Below are positions 15,433-23,955 of a stretch of DNA of 64,000 nt, in pieces. The notes beneath the pieces were generated by a model that saw nothing but the letters and a program-made list of their open reading frames with translations, made no database searches and was not told the DNA's origin. The translations under genes were made by a program, and so were the position numbers. Position 1 is the first letter of the stretch; every line of letters begins with the position of its first letter. This DNA is from JALZOC01 sp035758845 (lineage in GTDB: Bacteria > Acidobacteriota > Vicinamibacteria > Vicinamibacterales > 2-12-FULL-66-21): assembly GCA_035758845.1 (NCBI GenBank), contig DASTVZ010000227.1:27424-91423 (forward strand). The letters run 5' to 3'.

Positions 15433-17847
15433 CTAAAGCGACCGCAGCGCGTCCAGCGGCGCAATCCGCGAAGCGCGCCGCGCCGGGATGTAGCACGCGA
15501 CAAGCGCCACGCCAATTAGGGATGCCGGGATTACCATAAACGTCAACGGATCGACGGGGCTGACGTCGAACAGAAACTGCCGCAGAACACGACCGAGGAT
15601 TGACGCGCCTGCTAGGCCAAGCACCAGCCCGATTGCGACCAGTCGAACACCATCGACGAGAATCACTCGAACCACATCGCGACCGGCCGCACCAAGCGCC
15701 AGACGCACCCCGATCTCGCGAGTGCGGTGGGTCACGTCATAAGCCATCACGGCATAGAGGCCAAGCGAGGCGAGCGCCAGAGCAAGCATCCCAAGAATCC
15801 CGGCCGCAACGGCGGCGACCCGCGAGGGAAGAATCCACAGCCGAAGCAGGGACTCCAGAGGCGTCGCGGTGAAGTGCACCGCGGAATCGATCGCATACGC
15901 TCGCTGCTTTAGAAGCCCCGCCAACGCCGTGATGTCACCGCTGGTGCGCACGATCACGTGCAGATCGCGCTCGTCGGCGAATCCTCGCGGCACATACAGC
16001 GACATCTCTTTGTCGCGCCAAATGGTCGCACTGGTCGTATCCCGAACGACGCCAACGACGGTCAGTGGAACCGGCATCGATGTGACATCGAGCTTGCGTC
16101 CTATCGGATTGACGCCGGGCCAGAACCGCGCTGCAAGTCTCTCACTGATGATGACGACCGGTGAACCGTCGCGATCTTCGCGATCGGAGAACGTCCGACC
16201 CCTGGTAATCGAGATGTCGAGCGTCTCGAAATAGGTCCGCGACACAGACGTTGTCGTGCAGATCACCTGTTCGGCATGACCTTCAGGCCACGCCGCCGTC
16301 CGTCGAACACCGCCATGCAAAGGCACGTGCGACGTCAGCGAAACGGACCCGCGCGCCGCCGACGCTGCCGTCTCGGCGATCATCTGGTTGAATTCGCGAG
16401 CGCGCTCGACGGTATACCCCTGACGCCGCAAGTCATATTCGGTAAAGACGACGCCGGCGGTTCGAAACCCGACATCGAGCGCCTGCACGTGCTGCAGCGC
16501 GCGCGTCAGCAGGCCCGCACTAACCAGAAGAATCACGCAAACTGCGACCTGCATGACCACCAGCGCGCTGCGCAAGCGTCCGGGGCGCAAGCGCAATCCG
16601 ATCATCGCGCCATCGTCATGCAGCGACGCTGCAATCCGCGGCGACGATGACTGGAGCGCGGGTGCAAGCCCGAGCAACACGCTGGCGGCAAGCGCCAGAC
16701 CCAACGTATATGCGAAGACGCGCAGGTCCGGCGAGAGATCGAGCACGACTGCTCCCCACTCGGTTGGGACGTATGACAGTCCGAGTGGATAGAGCAGTTC
16801 CAGCGCCCACATTGCGAGCAGCAAACCGAGGCCACCGCCAGCGAGACCGATAACCGTGCTTTCCGACATGAGATGTCGAACGACGCGCCCTCGCGTCGCG
16901 CCGATCGCCAGACGAACCGCGATTTCACGTTGACGACCCGTCGTCCGCGCCAGAACGAGATTGCCGACGTTTGCGCATGCAATCGCCAGCACCAGTCCGA
17001 CGATCGAAAGCACGAGAACGATGACGGGCCAGATTCCCGGATCGAGCGTAAAGAACGTGCCCGGCGCAACGGTCACCGCCGACGGACGGTCGCGTCCGGG
17101 AAAGGCTGCTGCAAGTTGGCGAGCGGTCCCGGACAGCGCCGTCGAGGCGACGGACCGCGACACGCTTGCCTTGAGTCGACCAACGACGAGCAGCCATTCG
17201 TTCGATCGATCGATGAGAAGATCGTCAGGCGGAAGCACCGTGCGCTGCATCGACGTGGTGACCCAGACGTCCGGCGACAAGGGTTCGGTCCCGCTGAACC
17301 GGGAGGGTCCGACGCCGACGATTGTGAACGACCGACGGTTGATCACGATCGATGAGCCGACGATCGCCGGGTCCGAGGCGAATCGCCTGCGCCACAACGA
17401 GTAACTGATCACCGCGACCGCCGGATCTGCGGCCTTTTCGTCCGCCGGGACCAGGACACGTCCGATGGATGGTTGGATGCCGACCAGGTTGAGGTAGTTT
17501 GGCGTCACGACGTACGCAATCAAGTCTTCCGTTTCGCCGTCCAACTGCGCGGTGACACTCGCGGGGATGTAGGCGGAGACATCGTCGAACATCGACGCAG
17601 CAGTTCGATAGTCGATGTAGTCCGGGTACGAAAAGAGATTCTGGCGATGTCCCCGAGCATCTACGGGATACAGACGGACGACTCGGTCCGCGTCGCGAAC
17701 CGGCATCGGCCGCAGCACCAATGAGTTCAACAGCGTAAAGACGATCGTGTTGACGGCGATGCCAATGCCGAGTGTCACGATTGCCGATATCGCAAACAAC
17801 GGCGATCGCCGTAGCGTCCGAACGGCATAACGGAGGTCTTTAATCAC
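15433..17847 (-). CDS. ADOP-type orphan ABC permease (MacB/FtsX family)
   Basis: I place the start at the GTG at 17847, where GGGAG lies 7 nt upstream, giving 804 residues; the frame is open to 18000 but that extension has no family character. The protein begins VIKDLRYAVRTLRRSPLF. It has a first helix (FAISAIVTLGIGIAVNTIVF), a large MacB-type periplasmic domain, three helices near 290-400, a second periplasmic domain and three C-terminal helices: two full FtsX permease units. This is the layout of acidobacterial duplicated orphan permeases (TIGR03434), which lack a linked ATPase, as here. It interrupts the heme run in reverse orientation between inverted word arrays, suggesting insertion. 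Confidence 0.9.
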   Translation of the reverse strand: MIKDLRYAVRTLRRSPLFAISAIVTLGIGIAVNTIVFTLLNSLVLRPMPVRDADRVVRLYPVDARGHRQNLFSYPDYIDYRTAASMFDDVSAYIPASVTAQLDGETEDLIAYVVTPNYLNLVGIQPSIGRVLVPADEKAADPAVAVISYSLWRRRFASDPAIVGSSIVINRRSFTIVGVGPSRFSGTEPLSPDVWVTTSMQRTVLPPDDLLIDRSNEWLLVVGRLKASVSRSVASTALSGTARQLAAAFPGRDRPSAVTVAPGTFFTLDPGIWPVIVLVLSIVGLVLAIACANVGNLVLARTTGRQREIAVRLAIGATRGRVVRHLMSESTVIGLAGGGLGLLLAMWALELLYPLGLSYVPTEWGAVVLDLSPDLRVFAYTLGLALAASVLLGLAPALQSSSPRIAASLHDDGAMIGLRLRPGRLRSALVVMQVAVCVILLVSAGLLTRALQHVQALDVGFRTAGVVFTEYDLRRQGYTVERAREFNQMIAETAASAARGSVSLTSHVPLHGGVRRTAAWPEGHAEQVICTTTSVSRTYFETLDISITRGRTFSDREDRDGSPVVIISERLAARFWPGVNPIGRKLDVTSMPVPLTVVGVVRDTTSATIWRDKEMSLYVPRGFADERDLHVIVRTSGDITALAGLLKQRAYAIDSAVHFTATPLESLLRLWILPSRVAAVAAGILGMLALALASLGLYAVMAYDVTHRTREIGVRLALGAAGRDVVRVILVDGVRLVAIGLVLGLAGASILGRVLRQFLFDVSPVDPLTFMVIPASLIGVALVACYIPARRASRIAPLDALRSL

Positions 17848-18020
17848 GATCGATCTCCCAGTTCTACACGTGTGTCGAGAATGCAAACCCAGCCAGATGC
17901 GTGCCGAACTGAGAATTCCCGACGGTTCAATGAGTTGCGCGTCGACAGTGACCGCCACGACTGTCCGCGCGCGGTCCTGGACGATCCCGAAAACGCACAT
18001 TCGGTTGCGTCGCGCTTAGG

Positions 18021-18064
18021 GTCTGACCCTGGTTTGACCCCGGTCTGACCCCCGTCTGACCCTG
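18021..18064 (-). repeat. Tandem GTCTGACCCC array, four units, inverted relative to 15361-15424
   Basis: Four 11-bp units (GTCTGACCCTG, GTTTGACCCCG, GTCTGACCCCC, GTCTGACCCTG) read on the plus strand are the reverse complement of the array at 15361-15424. They lie between the ADOP gene and hemL, 15 bp before the hemL start, so they also occupy the hemL promoter or leader region. Confidence 0.85.
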
Positions 18065-18079
18065 TGTTATCGTCGCCGG

Positions 18080-19381
18080 ATGGCGCTCAAGAAACGGTTG
18101 CGGTCCTCACGGTCTGAGCAGCTCTTCGCTGCCGCATCGCGCATCCTGCCGGGCGGCGTCGACAGTCCGGTCCGTGCGTTCAAGTCAGTCGGCGCGACTC
18201 CTCTCTTTATCATGCGTGGCCGCGGCTCGCAGATCGAAGACGCCGACGGTCAGACTTACGTCGATTACGTCATGTCCTGGGGTCCGCTGATTCACGGCCA
18301 TGCACCACGGGGTCTGCTGAAAGCGCTGGCGGCGGTCGCAGCCCGCGGGACCAGTTTCGGCGCGCCGACCGAACTCGAAACACGGCTGGCGCAGCGGGTG
18401 GCGATGCTGATGCCGTCGATGGAACGCGTGCGATTCGTCAGCTCAGGCACCGAGGCGACGATGAGCGCGATTCGCGTGGCGCGCGCGGCAACCACGCGCG
18501 ACAAAATCATCAAGTTCGCGGGCTGCTATCACGGCCATGCCGATCCATTCCTTGTCGCGGCGGGATCGGGCGCGACGACGCTCGGAGTGCCGAACAGCCC
18601 CGGTGTGCCCGCGGCAGCTGCAGCCGACACCCTGGTGGCCACATACAACGACCTCGATTCAGTCCGCCAGCTTGCGAGCCAGCACGCCGGGCAGATCGCG
18701 GCGGTGATCGTCGAGCCGATCGCGGGAAACATGGGACTCGTACCGCCGGTCGACGGCTTTCTTCAGGGTTTGCGAAGCCTGTGCGATCGCGAGGGCATGC
18801 TGCTCGTGTTCGACGAAGTGATTTCAGGATTTAGAGCGTCGGCAGGAGGAGCGCAGCGATTGTACGACGTGCGGCCGGACCTGACGTGCCTGGGAAAGAT
18901 CATCGGAGGCGGGCTCCCGGTCGGTGCCTACGGCGGCCGCGTCGCCCTCATGGATCTGGTGGCGCCCGCAGGTCCTGTCTACCAAGCCGGCACGTTGTCA
19001 GGCAATCCATTGGCGATGACGGCGGGACTGTGGTCGCTCGAACAACTTTCCCCGCGGCTGTACAAGCATCTCGCCAAGGTCGGTGCCCAGTTGGCGCACG
19101 GATTGGCCGACGCCGCCCGCGCGGCGGACGTGCCGCTTCAGGTGAATGCGTTTGGATCGCTGCTGACGCCGTTTTTTACCGACCGGCCAGTTCGCGACTA
19201 CGACTCCGCGTTAGCATCGGACACCGCCGCGTACGGACGGTTTTTTCGAGGAATGCTGGCACGGGGGATTTATCCGCCCCCGTCACAGTTCGAAGCGTGG
19301 TTTCTTTCAGGTGCGCACACCCCGCGCCACGTCGATCAAACGATCAAAGCGGCGCGGGATGCGATGAAAGAAGTGAAGTGA
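18080..19381 (+). CDS. hemL: Glutamate-1-semialdehyde 2,1-aminomutase
   Basis: A 433-residue PLP enzyme that converts glutamate-1-semialdehyde to 5-aminolevulinate, the step after HemA. Signatures are PGGVDSPVRAFKSVG at the N-terminus, FVSSGTEATMSAIRVARA, the cofactor aspartate in VFDEVISGFR and the Schiff-base lysine in CLGKIIGGGLPVGAYGG. Length is typical. It is separated from hemA, C, D and B by the ADOP gene and its arrays; the inverted array lies directly upstream of its start. Confidence 0.96.
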   Translation: MALKKRLRSSRSEQLFAAASRILPGGVDSPVRAFKSVGATPLFIMRGRGSQIEDADGQTYVDYVMSWGPLIHGHAPRGLLKALAAVAARGTSFGAPTELETRLAQRVAMLMPSMERVRFVSSGTEATMSAIRVARAATTRDKIIKFAGCYHGHADPFLVAAGSGATTLGVPNSPGVPAAAAADTLVATYNDLDSVRQLASQHAGQIAAVIVEPIAGNMGLVPPVDGFLQGLRSLCDREGMLLVFDEVISGFRASAGGAQRLYDVRPDLTCLGKIIGGGLPVGAYGGRVALMDLVAPAGPVYQAGTLSGNPLAMTAGLWSLEQLSPRLYKHLAKVGAQLAHGLADAARAADVPLQVNAFGSLLTPFFTDRPVRDYDSALASDTAAYGRFFRGMLARGIYPPPSQFEAWFLSGAHTPRHVDQTIKAARDAMKEVK

Positions 19382-19385
19382 AGCA

Positions 19386-20351
19386 CTATCTGATGTTCGG
19401 CGGTGTATCGAGACTAACCCGAAGGATTGTGCCCGCAGGCAGCGATACGTCCTTGCCTTCGGTAGCGGCAATCGTACCGCCTGCACCGATCAGCACACCG
19501 ATAAGCGCACCCTTTGCGCCGCCGATGATGCCGCCGATAATTGCGCCGACGCCGGCGCCGGCGCCGATCTTCCCGACCTCACCTTTGATGCCTTCACTCT
19601 CCAGAGCCTGCGTCACGGTTCCGCGAATGGGATAGTTGCGACCGCGTACCGTAATCTGATCGAACGCAACCGTGAGACTTCCCTTCCGCTCCGTGCGGGT
19701 CGCCTTGGTGACCGAGCTGACGACACCGCGAAGTGTCGACCCGGCCGGGATCAGGACCTCGTTGCCGCGATACAGATCTGCCACGGTCGTCGCTGCGAAG
19801 CGCTGCTCGACCTGCGCCGTCTCGGACGACAGCGCATTTTCAATTCGCGCGTCGATCTCCTGACCGCTGGGGATCGCACTCGTCCCGCTGCTCTGACCCG
19901 ATCGCGTGCGGTCGTCCACAACGCCGCCAGTTACCGTCCCAGAGGTGCCAGTTGGTCGCTGCCGTGTCCCACTCGGATCGCTGTTCGTGCGCCACGTGCC
20001 GGCATCCGTACTCGCCGAATCCGGGGCGTTCGCACGCGCCTGAGAACGCACATCCTGGATACGGTCCTGCAGATCGTTGTACTCGTTTCGGCTGACCGAT
20101 CCCTCCTTCCGCAGCTTGACCTTCAAATAAACCACTTCGTCGCGAAGATCATCGACCTGAGTCTGCAACCGTCCGGACGTGTCCTGACTTCCGCGCATGC
20201 GCGACACGTCATTGCTCACGTCGGACAGCAGATCCTGTAGCCGCTGGATGTCAGACGAGGTGACACTCTGCGCGGCCACAGGTCGCGCGAGCGACAGGCA
20301 CAACGCCAGGACTGCCAACACGCCTAGTATGTTGAATCTCAATCGGTTCAT
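19386..20351 (-). CDS. Secreted coiled-coil protein with a glycine-zipper segment
   Basis: A 321-residue protein with a signal peptide at 1-28 (LRFNILGVLAVLALCLSLAR to AAQ) and a coiled coil at about 33-110 (DIQRLQDLLSDVSNDVSRM). A Ser/Thr/Gly-rich linker leads to a beta-rich part with LIPAGSTLRGVVSSVTKA, and then a glycine zipper at about 260-295 (GAGAGVGAIIGGIIGGAKG) that could insert in a membrane. The SLPAGTILRVSLD ending resembles the LPAGT strands of TrbI/VirB10-like proteins. No specific family is recognised. It converges on hemL with a 4-bp gap and diverges from ispG. Confidence 0.7.
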   Translation of the reverse strand: MNRLRFNILGVLAVLALCLSLARPVAAQSVTSSDIQRLQDLLSDVSNDVSRMRGSQDTSGRLQTQVDDLRDEVVYLKVKLRKEGSVSRNEYNDLQDRIQDVRSQARANAPDSASTDAGTWRTNSDPSGTRQRPTGTSGTVTGGVVDDRTRSGQSSGTSAIPSGQEIDARIENALSSETAQVEQRFAATTVADLYRGNEVLIPAGSTLRGVVSSVTKATRTERKGSLTVAFDQITVRGRNYPIRGTVTQALESEGIKGEVGKIGAGAGVGAIIGGIIGGAKGALIGVLIGAGGTIAATEGKDVSLPAGTILRVSLDTPPNIR

Positions 20352-20468
20352 TACGGTCTCCCTTTGCCGTTCAGCCGAGCCATACCCCCGCGAGACTCAG
20401 CATTCGGCGAACTCCTACCTGCACGACTGCAAAACGAACGCCGGGTGAACTCGACCCCAAAATGCGGG

Positions 20469-20477
20469 TGGTATGAT
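20469..20477 (+). promoter_or_regulatory. Extended -10 promoter candidate for ispG
   Basis: TGGTATGAT at 20469-20477 is an extended -10 (TGn plus TATGAT) that ends 11 nt before the ispG ATG. No -35 hexamer is visible at the expected distance. A transcript from here would have a leader of only about 5 nt, and no Shine-Dalgarno precedes the start. Confidence 0.4.
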
Positions 20478-20488
20478 CGGGATATCTG

Positions 20489-21715
20489 ATGGCAGTGCTG
20501 AAGCTTCACAGAACGGTCGGTGTCCGTGTGGGATCCGTCCAGGTCGGCGGCGGCGCGCCTGTCGTCGTCCAATCTATGACGATGACGGACACTGCAGATC
20601 CGAAGGCGACAGCTCAGCAGTGCGTCGAGTTGGCTGAGGCCGGATCTGAAATGGTGCGCGTGACGGTGAACGTGCCGGAGGCTGCGCAGGCTGTTCCCGA
20701 GATCAAACAGCGCATGCTCGACGCCGGAATTACTGCGCCACTGATCGGCGACTTTCACTACAACGGCCACCTCCTGTTGACGCGTTACCCGGATTGCGCC
20801 GCCGCGCTCGACAAATACCGGATTAATCCGGGAAACGTGGGCACCGGCAAGCGGCGTGATGAGCAGTTCGCGACGATTTGCGGCGTCGCGCGCGATCGGA
20901 ACAAGCCGGTGCGAATCGGCGTGAACGGCGGATCGCTCAATCAGGAGCTCGTGCTCGCGAAGATGCAGGAGAACACCGATCGCGATCGCGGGCTGAGTTC
21001 CGAAGAGGTCATCAACGAGTGCATGGTGCTGTCCGCGCTGCAATCGACGGAGCTCGCGCTCGAGAGCGGGCTCAGAAAAGATCAGATCATCATCTCGTGC
21101 AAAACATCGCGCCCGGGCGATCTGATCGCGGTCTACCGCGACCTGGCGGAAAAGACCGATCAGCCGCTTCACCTCGGCCTGACGGAGGCGGGGATGGGCA
21201 CCAAGGGCCTCGTCTGGTCCGCGGCGGCGATGGGCGTGTTGCTGAATCAAGGTATTGGCGACACGATTCGCGTGTCGCTGACGCCACGCCCTGGCGGCGA
21301 TCGCCGTGAGGAAGTGTATGCCGCGTGCGAATTGCTACAGGCTTTGGGATTGCGATCCTTCGCGCCAAGCGTTACCGCCTGTCCAGGCTGCGGGCGCACG
21401 ACGAGCACGACGTTTCAGGAACTCGCCGAACGGACGCAGGAATACATCCGGCAGCGAATGCCGGAATGGAAGGCCAGCTACGAAGGCGTCGAGACGATGA
21501 CTCTTGCCGTGATGGGTTGTGTCGTGAATGGACCGGGTGAGTCAAAAGCGGCAAACATCGGCATCAGTTTGCCGGGAACCGGAGAAGCGCCCAACTGTCC
21601 CGTGTTCATCGACGGCAAACATCACACGACACTGCGGGGGACATACGACGAACTCGCAGTGGCGTTCCGCGAGCTCGTGGACGAATACGTCGCGACGAAG
21701 TATGCCCGACGCTGA
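20489..21715 (+). CDS. ispG: (E)-4-hydroxy-3-methylbut-2-enyl-diphosphate synthase
   Basis: A 408-residue MEP-pathway enzyme that reductively opens the cyclodiphosphate to HMBPP using a [4Fe-4S] cluster. Signatures are VQSMTMTDTADPKAT near the N-terminus, LIGDFHYNGHLLL and YRINPGNVG. The cluster-binding cysteines lie in TACPGCGRTTSTTFQELAE and GCVVNGPGE. Length is that of the short bacterial form without the plant-type insert. It diverges from the coiled-coil gene and converges on the MATE gene. dxr is nearby at 25323. Confidence 0.96.
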   Translation: MAVLKLHRTVGVRVGSVQVGGGAPVVVQSMTMTDTADPKATAQQCVELAEAGSEMVRVTVNVPEAAQAVPEIKQRMLDAGITAPLIGDFHYNGHLLLTRYPDCAAALDKYRINPGNVGTGKRRDEQFATICGVARDRNKPVRIGVNGGSLNQELVLAKMQENTDRDRGLSSEEVINECMVLSALQSTELALESGLRKDQIIISCKTSRPGDLIAVYRDLAEKTDQPLHLGLTEAGMGTKGLVWSAAAMGVLLNQGIGDTIRVSLTPRPGGDRREEVYAACELLQALGLRSFAPSVTACPGCGRTTSTTFQELAERTQEYIRQRMPEWKASYEGVETMTLAVMGCVVNGPGESKAANIGISLPGTGEAPNCPVFIDGKHHTTLRGTYDELAVAFRELVDEYVATKYARR

Positions 21716-21814
21716 AACTGCTGATTTTCGATTGCCATGCGGCCGGGGCCGGTCGGGCTGCTCTGCCATGGCGCTTCCTCGCTGCAACAGGGGGCAAGCG
21801 GAGTGCCAGGGCGG

Positions 21815-23221
21815 CTATGGGTGAAACGATGCGACATGGCGAGACCAGGCCATCAGCAATGCGATGCCGCAGATGATCAAGCCAGTCGACAACCCCCACC
21901 ACAATCCGACGACGCCGAGACCCATTACAAAACAGAGCGTGTACCCGAGGGGCAATCCGATGAACCAGTGCCCGGCGAGATTCCACAACATCGGCGTCCG
22001 CGTATCGCCGAGTCCCCGCAGCACTCCGGTCGACACACCCTGAACGCCATCGAACAGCTGAAAGATGGCACCCACGAAGAGCAGCGAAGCGCCAATTGAC
22101 AAGACCGCGGGCTCCGACGTGAAGGCGCCGATGAGCGCGCGTGGAATGAGCAGGAACGCGGCCGCTGCACAGGACATGAACGCCACGCCAAACAGAATTG
22201 CCGTCCAGCCGGATCTTGCCGCTCCATCGTAGTCGTGGCGGCCGATCGCATGACCAACGCGCACCGCTCCCGCGGATGCAATACCGAGCGGAACCATGAA
22301 CGTGAGGGCGACGAAGTTGACCGCGATCTGATGCGCCGCGAGCGCCGCCGGCGGAAGCCGGCCGGCGAGCGCCGTTGCCGCCGCAAACACGCCGACTTCG
22401 AGCGTCACTTGACTTGCCGCTGGTAAACCGAGAGCAAGCAGTCTTCGCATCGGCTCGAGGCTGAAGCGACGCGAAGGTGAGCTGAACGGACGGTTACGCT
22501 GGAGCCGCGGCAATCGCGATACCACGAGCGATCGCTCGCGGTACACGATGACCGCCAGCAGAACACCGGCCATGACAACGCGTGCAACGACGGTCCCCCA
22601 CGCCGATCCGCGAACGCCCAGTGCCGGCGCGCCCCAGTGCCCGAAAATCAACAGCCAGTTGACAAATGCGTTCAGGATGTTCGCGACGACGAGCGCGATC
22701 ATCACCGGACGTACCACGCCCATGCCTTGCAAGTAACGCCGGAAGGATGCGTACAACAGGAGCGGCGGAATGCTCCACGCCAGGATATCGAGGTAGGGTT
22801 GCGTCAGGGCCAACACCGCGGGATGAAGCCCCCAACGTCCCAAGGCCGACGACAAAGCGAGAACGATGATGGTGACGGGAATCGAAAGAAGCAGACTGAG
22901 CGTCACGCCGTACGCAAGCCAGCGATGGCACTCGTCGATCCGTCCGGCTCCAAACGCATGCGCGACGAGCGTATCGAGGCCGAGGAGCAAACCCATGGCA
23001 AAGATGCAGACGCCTATGAACAGCGAGCTGCCGATGCCGACCGCGCCGATGGCCTCCGGGCCGAGCCCGCCGACCATCAGCGTATCGACGAGTCCCATCG
23101 TCATCCAGCCGAGTTCGGCCATGACCACTGGCACGGCCAGCGTGAACATGGGCCGGAATTCCTGACGGAGATCTCGGAAGCGGGAAATGCCTACCGCCGA
23201 CGGCGCTGTGTGGCGTTCCAT
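21815..23221 (-). CDS. MATE family efflux transporter
   Basis: A 468-residue protein with twelve membrane segments in two six-helix halves. MATE features include ELGWMTMGLVDTLMVGGLGPEAIGAVGIGSS in the first half and the AFGAGRIDECHRWL loop. MATE proteins export cationic drugs or metabolites using Na+ or H+ gradients; the substrate is unknown. The gene starts inside the 3' end of the DUF1028 gene (31-bp overlap), so it is the last gene of the leftward uppS-cdsA-dxr-rseP operon. Confidence 0.92.
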   Translation of the reverse strand: MERHTAPSAVGISRFRDLRQEFRPMFTLAVPVVMAELGWMTMGLVDTLMVGGLGPEAIGAVGIGSSLFIGVCIFAMGLLLGLDTLVAHAFGAGRIDECHRWLAYGVTLSLLLSIPVTIIVLALSSALGRWGLHPAVLALTQPYLDILAWSIPPLLLYASFRRYLQGMGVVRPVMIALVVANILNAFVNWLLIFGHWGAPALGVRGSAWGTVVARVVMAGVLLAVIVYRERSLVVSRLPRLQRNRPFSSPSRRFSLEPMRRLLALGLPAASQVTLEVGVFAAATALAGRLPPAALAAHQIAVNFVALTFMVPLGIASAGAVRVGHAIGRHDYDGAARSGWTAILFGVAFMSCAAAAFLLIPRALIGAFTSEPAVLSIGASLLFVGAIFQLFDGVQGVSTGVLRGLGDTRTPMLWNLAGHWFIGLPLGYTLCFVMGLGVVGLWWGLSTGLIICGIALLMAWSRHVASFHP

Positions 23222-23955
23222 TTCTCGACCACGCGGCGCAACTCCTTGAGGGGTTCCTCACTGTCATCGACCTGCAGGCGCAGGACGACATCGTTGTTCA
23301 ACCAGACGCCGCCGTTCTTCTTCACGATAATCATTGCCGCCGACTGCATGCCGCGTTTGTCGCCCCCGGCAGCCTGGCCCGCGTCGAGAGCGGCCATCAG
23401 CCGCATCGAGAGATGGCCTTCGGTCTTCTCGAAAGCATCGACCATTCCGGCGACGACCCCTTCTCCGGCCAGAATGTTTCCCTGGGCGGTGCAGTACTTC
23501 CCGCCTTTGTTCCCGGCCCACGACGTCGCCTTCGCTCCGGTGTACGCCTCGTAATTCCCCTTCGCGTCCATCACCGCAAACTGGCGTCCCGCCTTCGTCC
23601 AGTCTGACGGTCTCGGATCGGGATCGCTGTCGAGAAGCGCTTTAATGATGGCCGTCGGGGTCATTCCGGCGCGGAGGAGCGCTAATGCCTTCGGTCCATA
23701 ACTGACGTCGACGATCGCCTGGGTCGCCGCCACGCCTACGTCCGCCTCGGCCCACAGCACGCCGTTCCCGACCGAGAACACGCGCGACTGGACCGCACCG
23801 CCAACCTCGCCACTCGCCGGATCGAATCCGAGGATTGAGAAGGTGGCGACAGGCGGGTATGGAAGGCTTGCAGTCTGGTTGGAGTGTGGGTGAACCGACG
23901 CGGTCCAAGAAATGAGAAGAACTGCGGCAAGCGCAGGGCGTGGTATCAGCGCCAC
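23191..23955 (-). CDS. DUF1028 family (Ntn-hydrolase-like) secreted protein
   Basis: The start is placed at the GTG at 23955, overlapping the rseP stop by 10 bp, because the product then begins with a signal peptide (ALIPRPALAAVLLISWTASV); the frame is open further upstream but only antisense to rseP. The 254-residue product matches DUF1028: TFSILGFDPASGEVGGAVQSRVFSVGNGV, VATQAIVDVSYGP, RQFAVMDAKG, GNILAGEGVVAGM and RLMAALDAGQAAGGD. The family has an Ntn-hydrolase fold but no assigned reaction. It is sandwiched by overlaps between rseP and the MATE gene. Confidence 0.85.
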   Translation of the reverse strand: MALIPRPALAAVLLISWTASVHPHSNQTASLPYPPVATFSILGFDPASGEVGGAVQSRVFSVGNGVLWAEADVGVAATQAIVDVSYGPKALALLRAGMTPTAIIKALLDSDPDPRPSDWTKAGRQFAVMDAKGNYEAYTGAKATSWAGNKGGKYCTAQGNILAGEGVVAGMVDAFEKTEGHLSMRLMAALDAGQAAGGDKRGMQSAAMIIVKKNGGVWLNNDVVLRLQVDDSEEPLKELRRVVEKWNATQRRRR

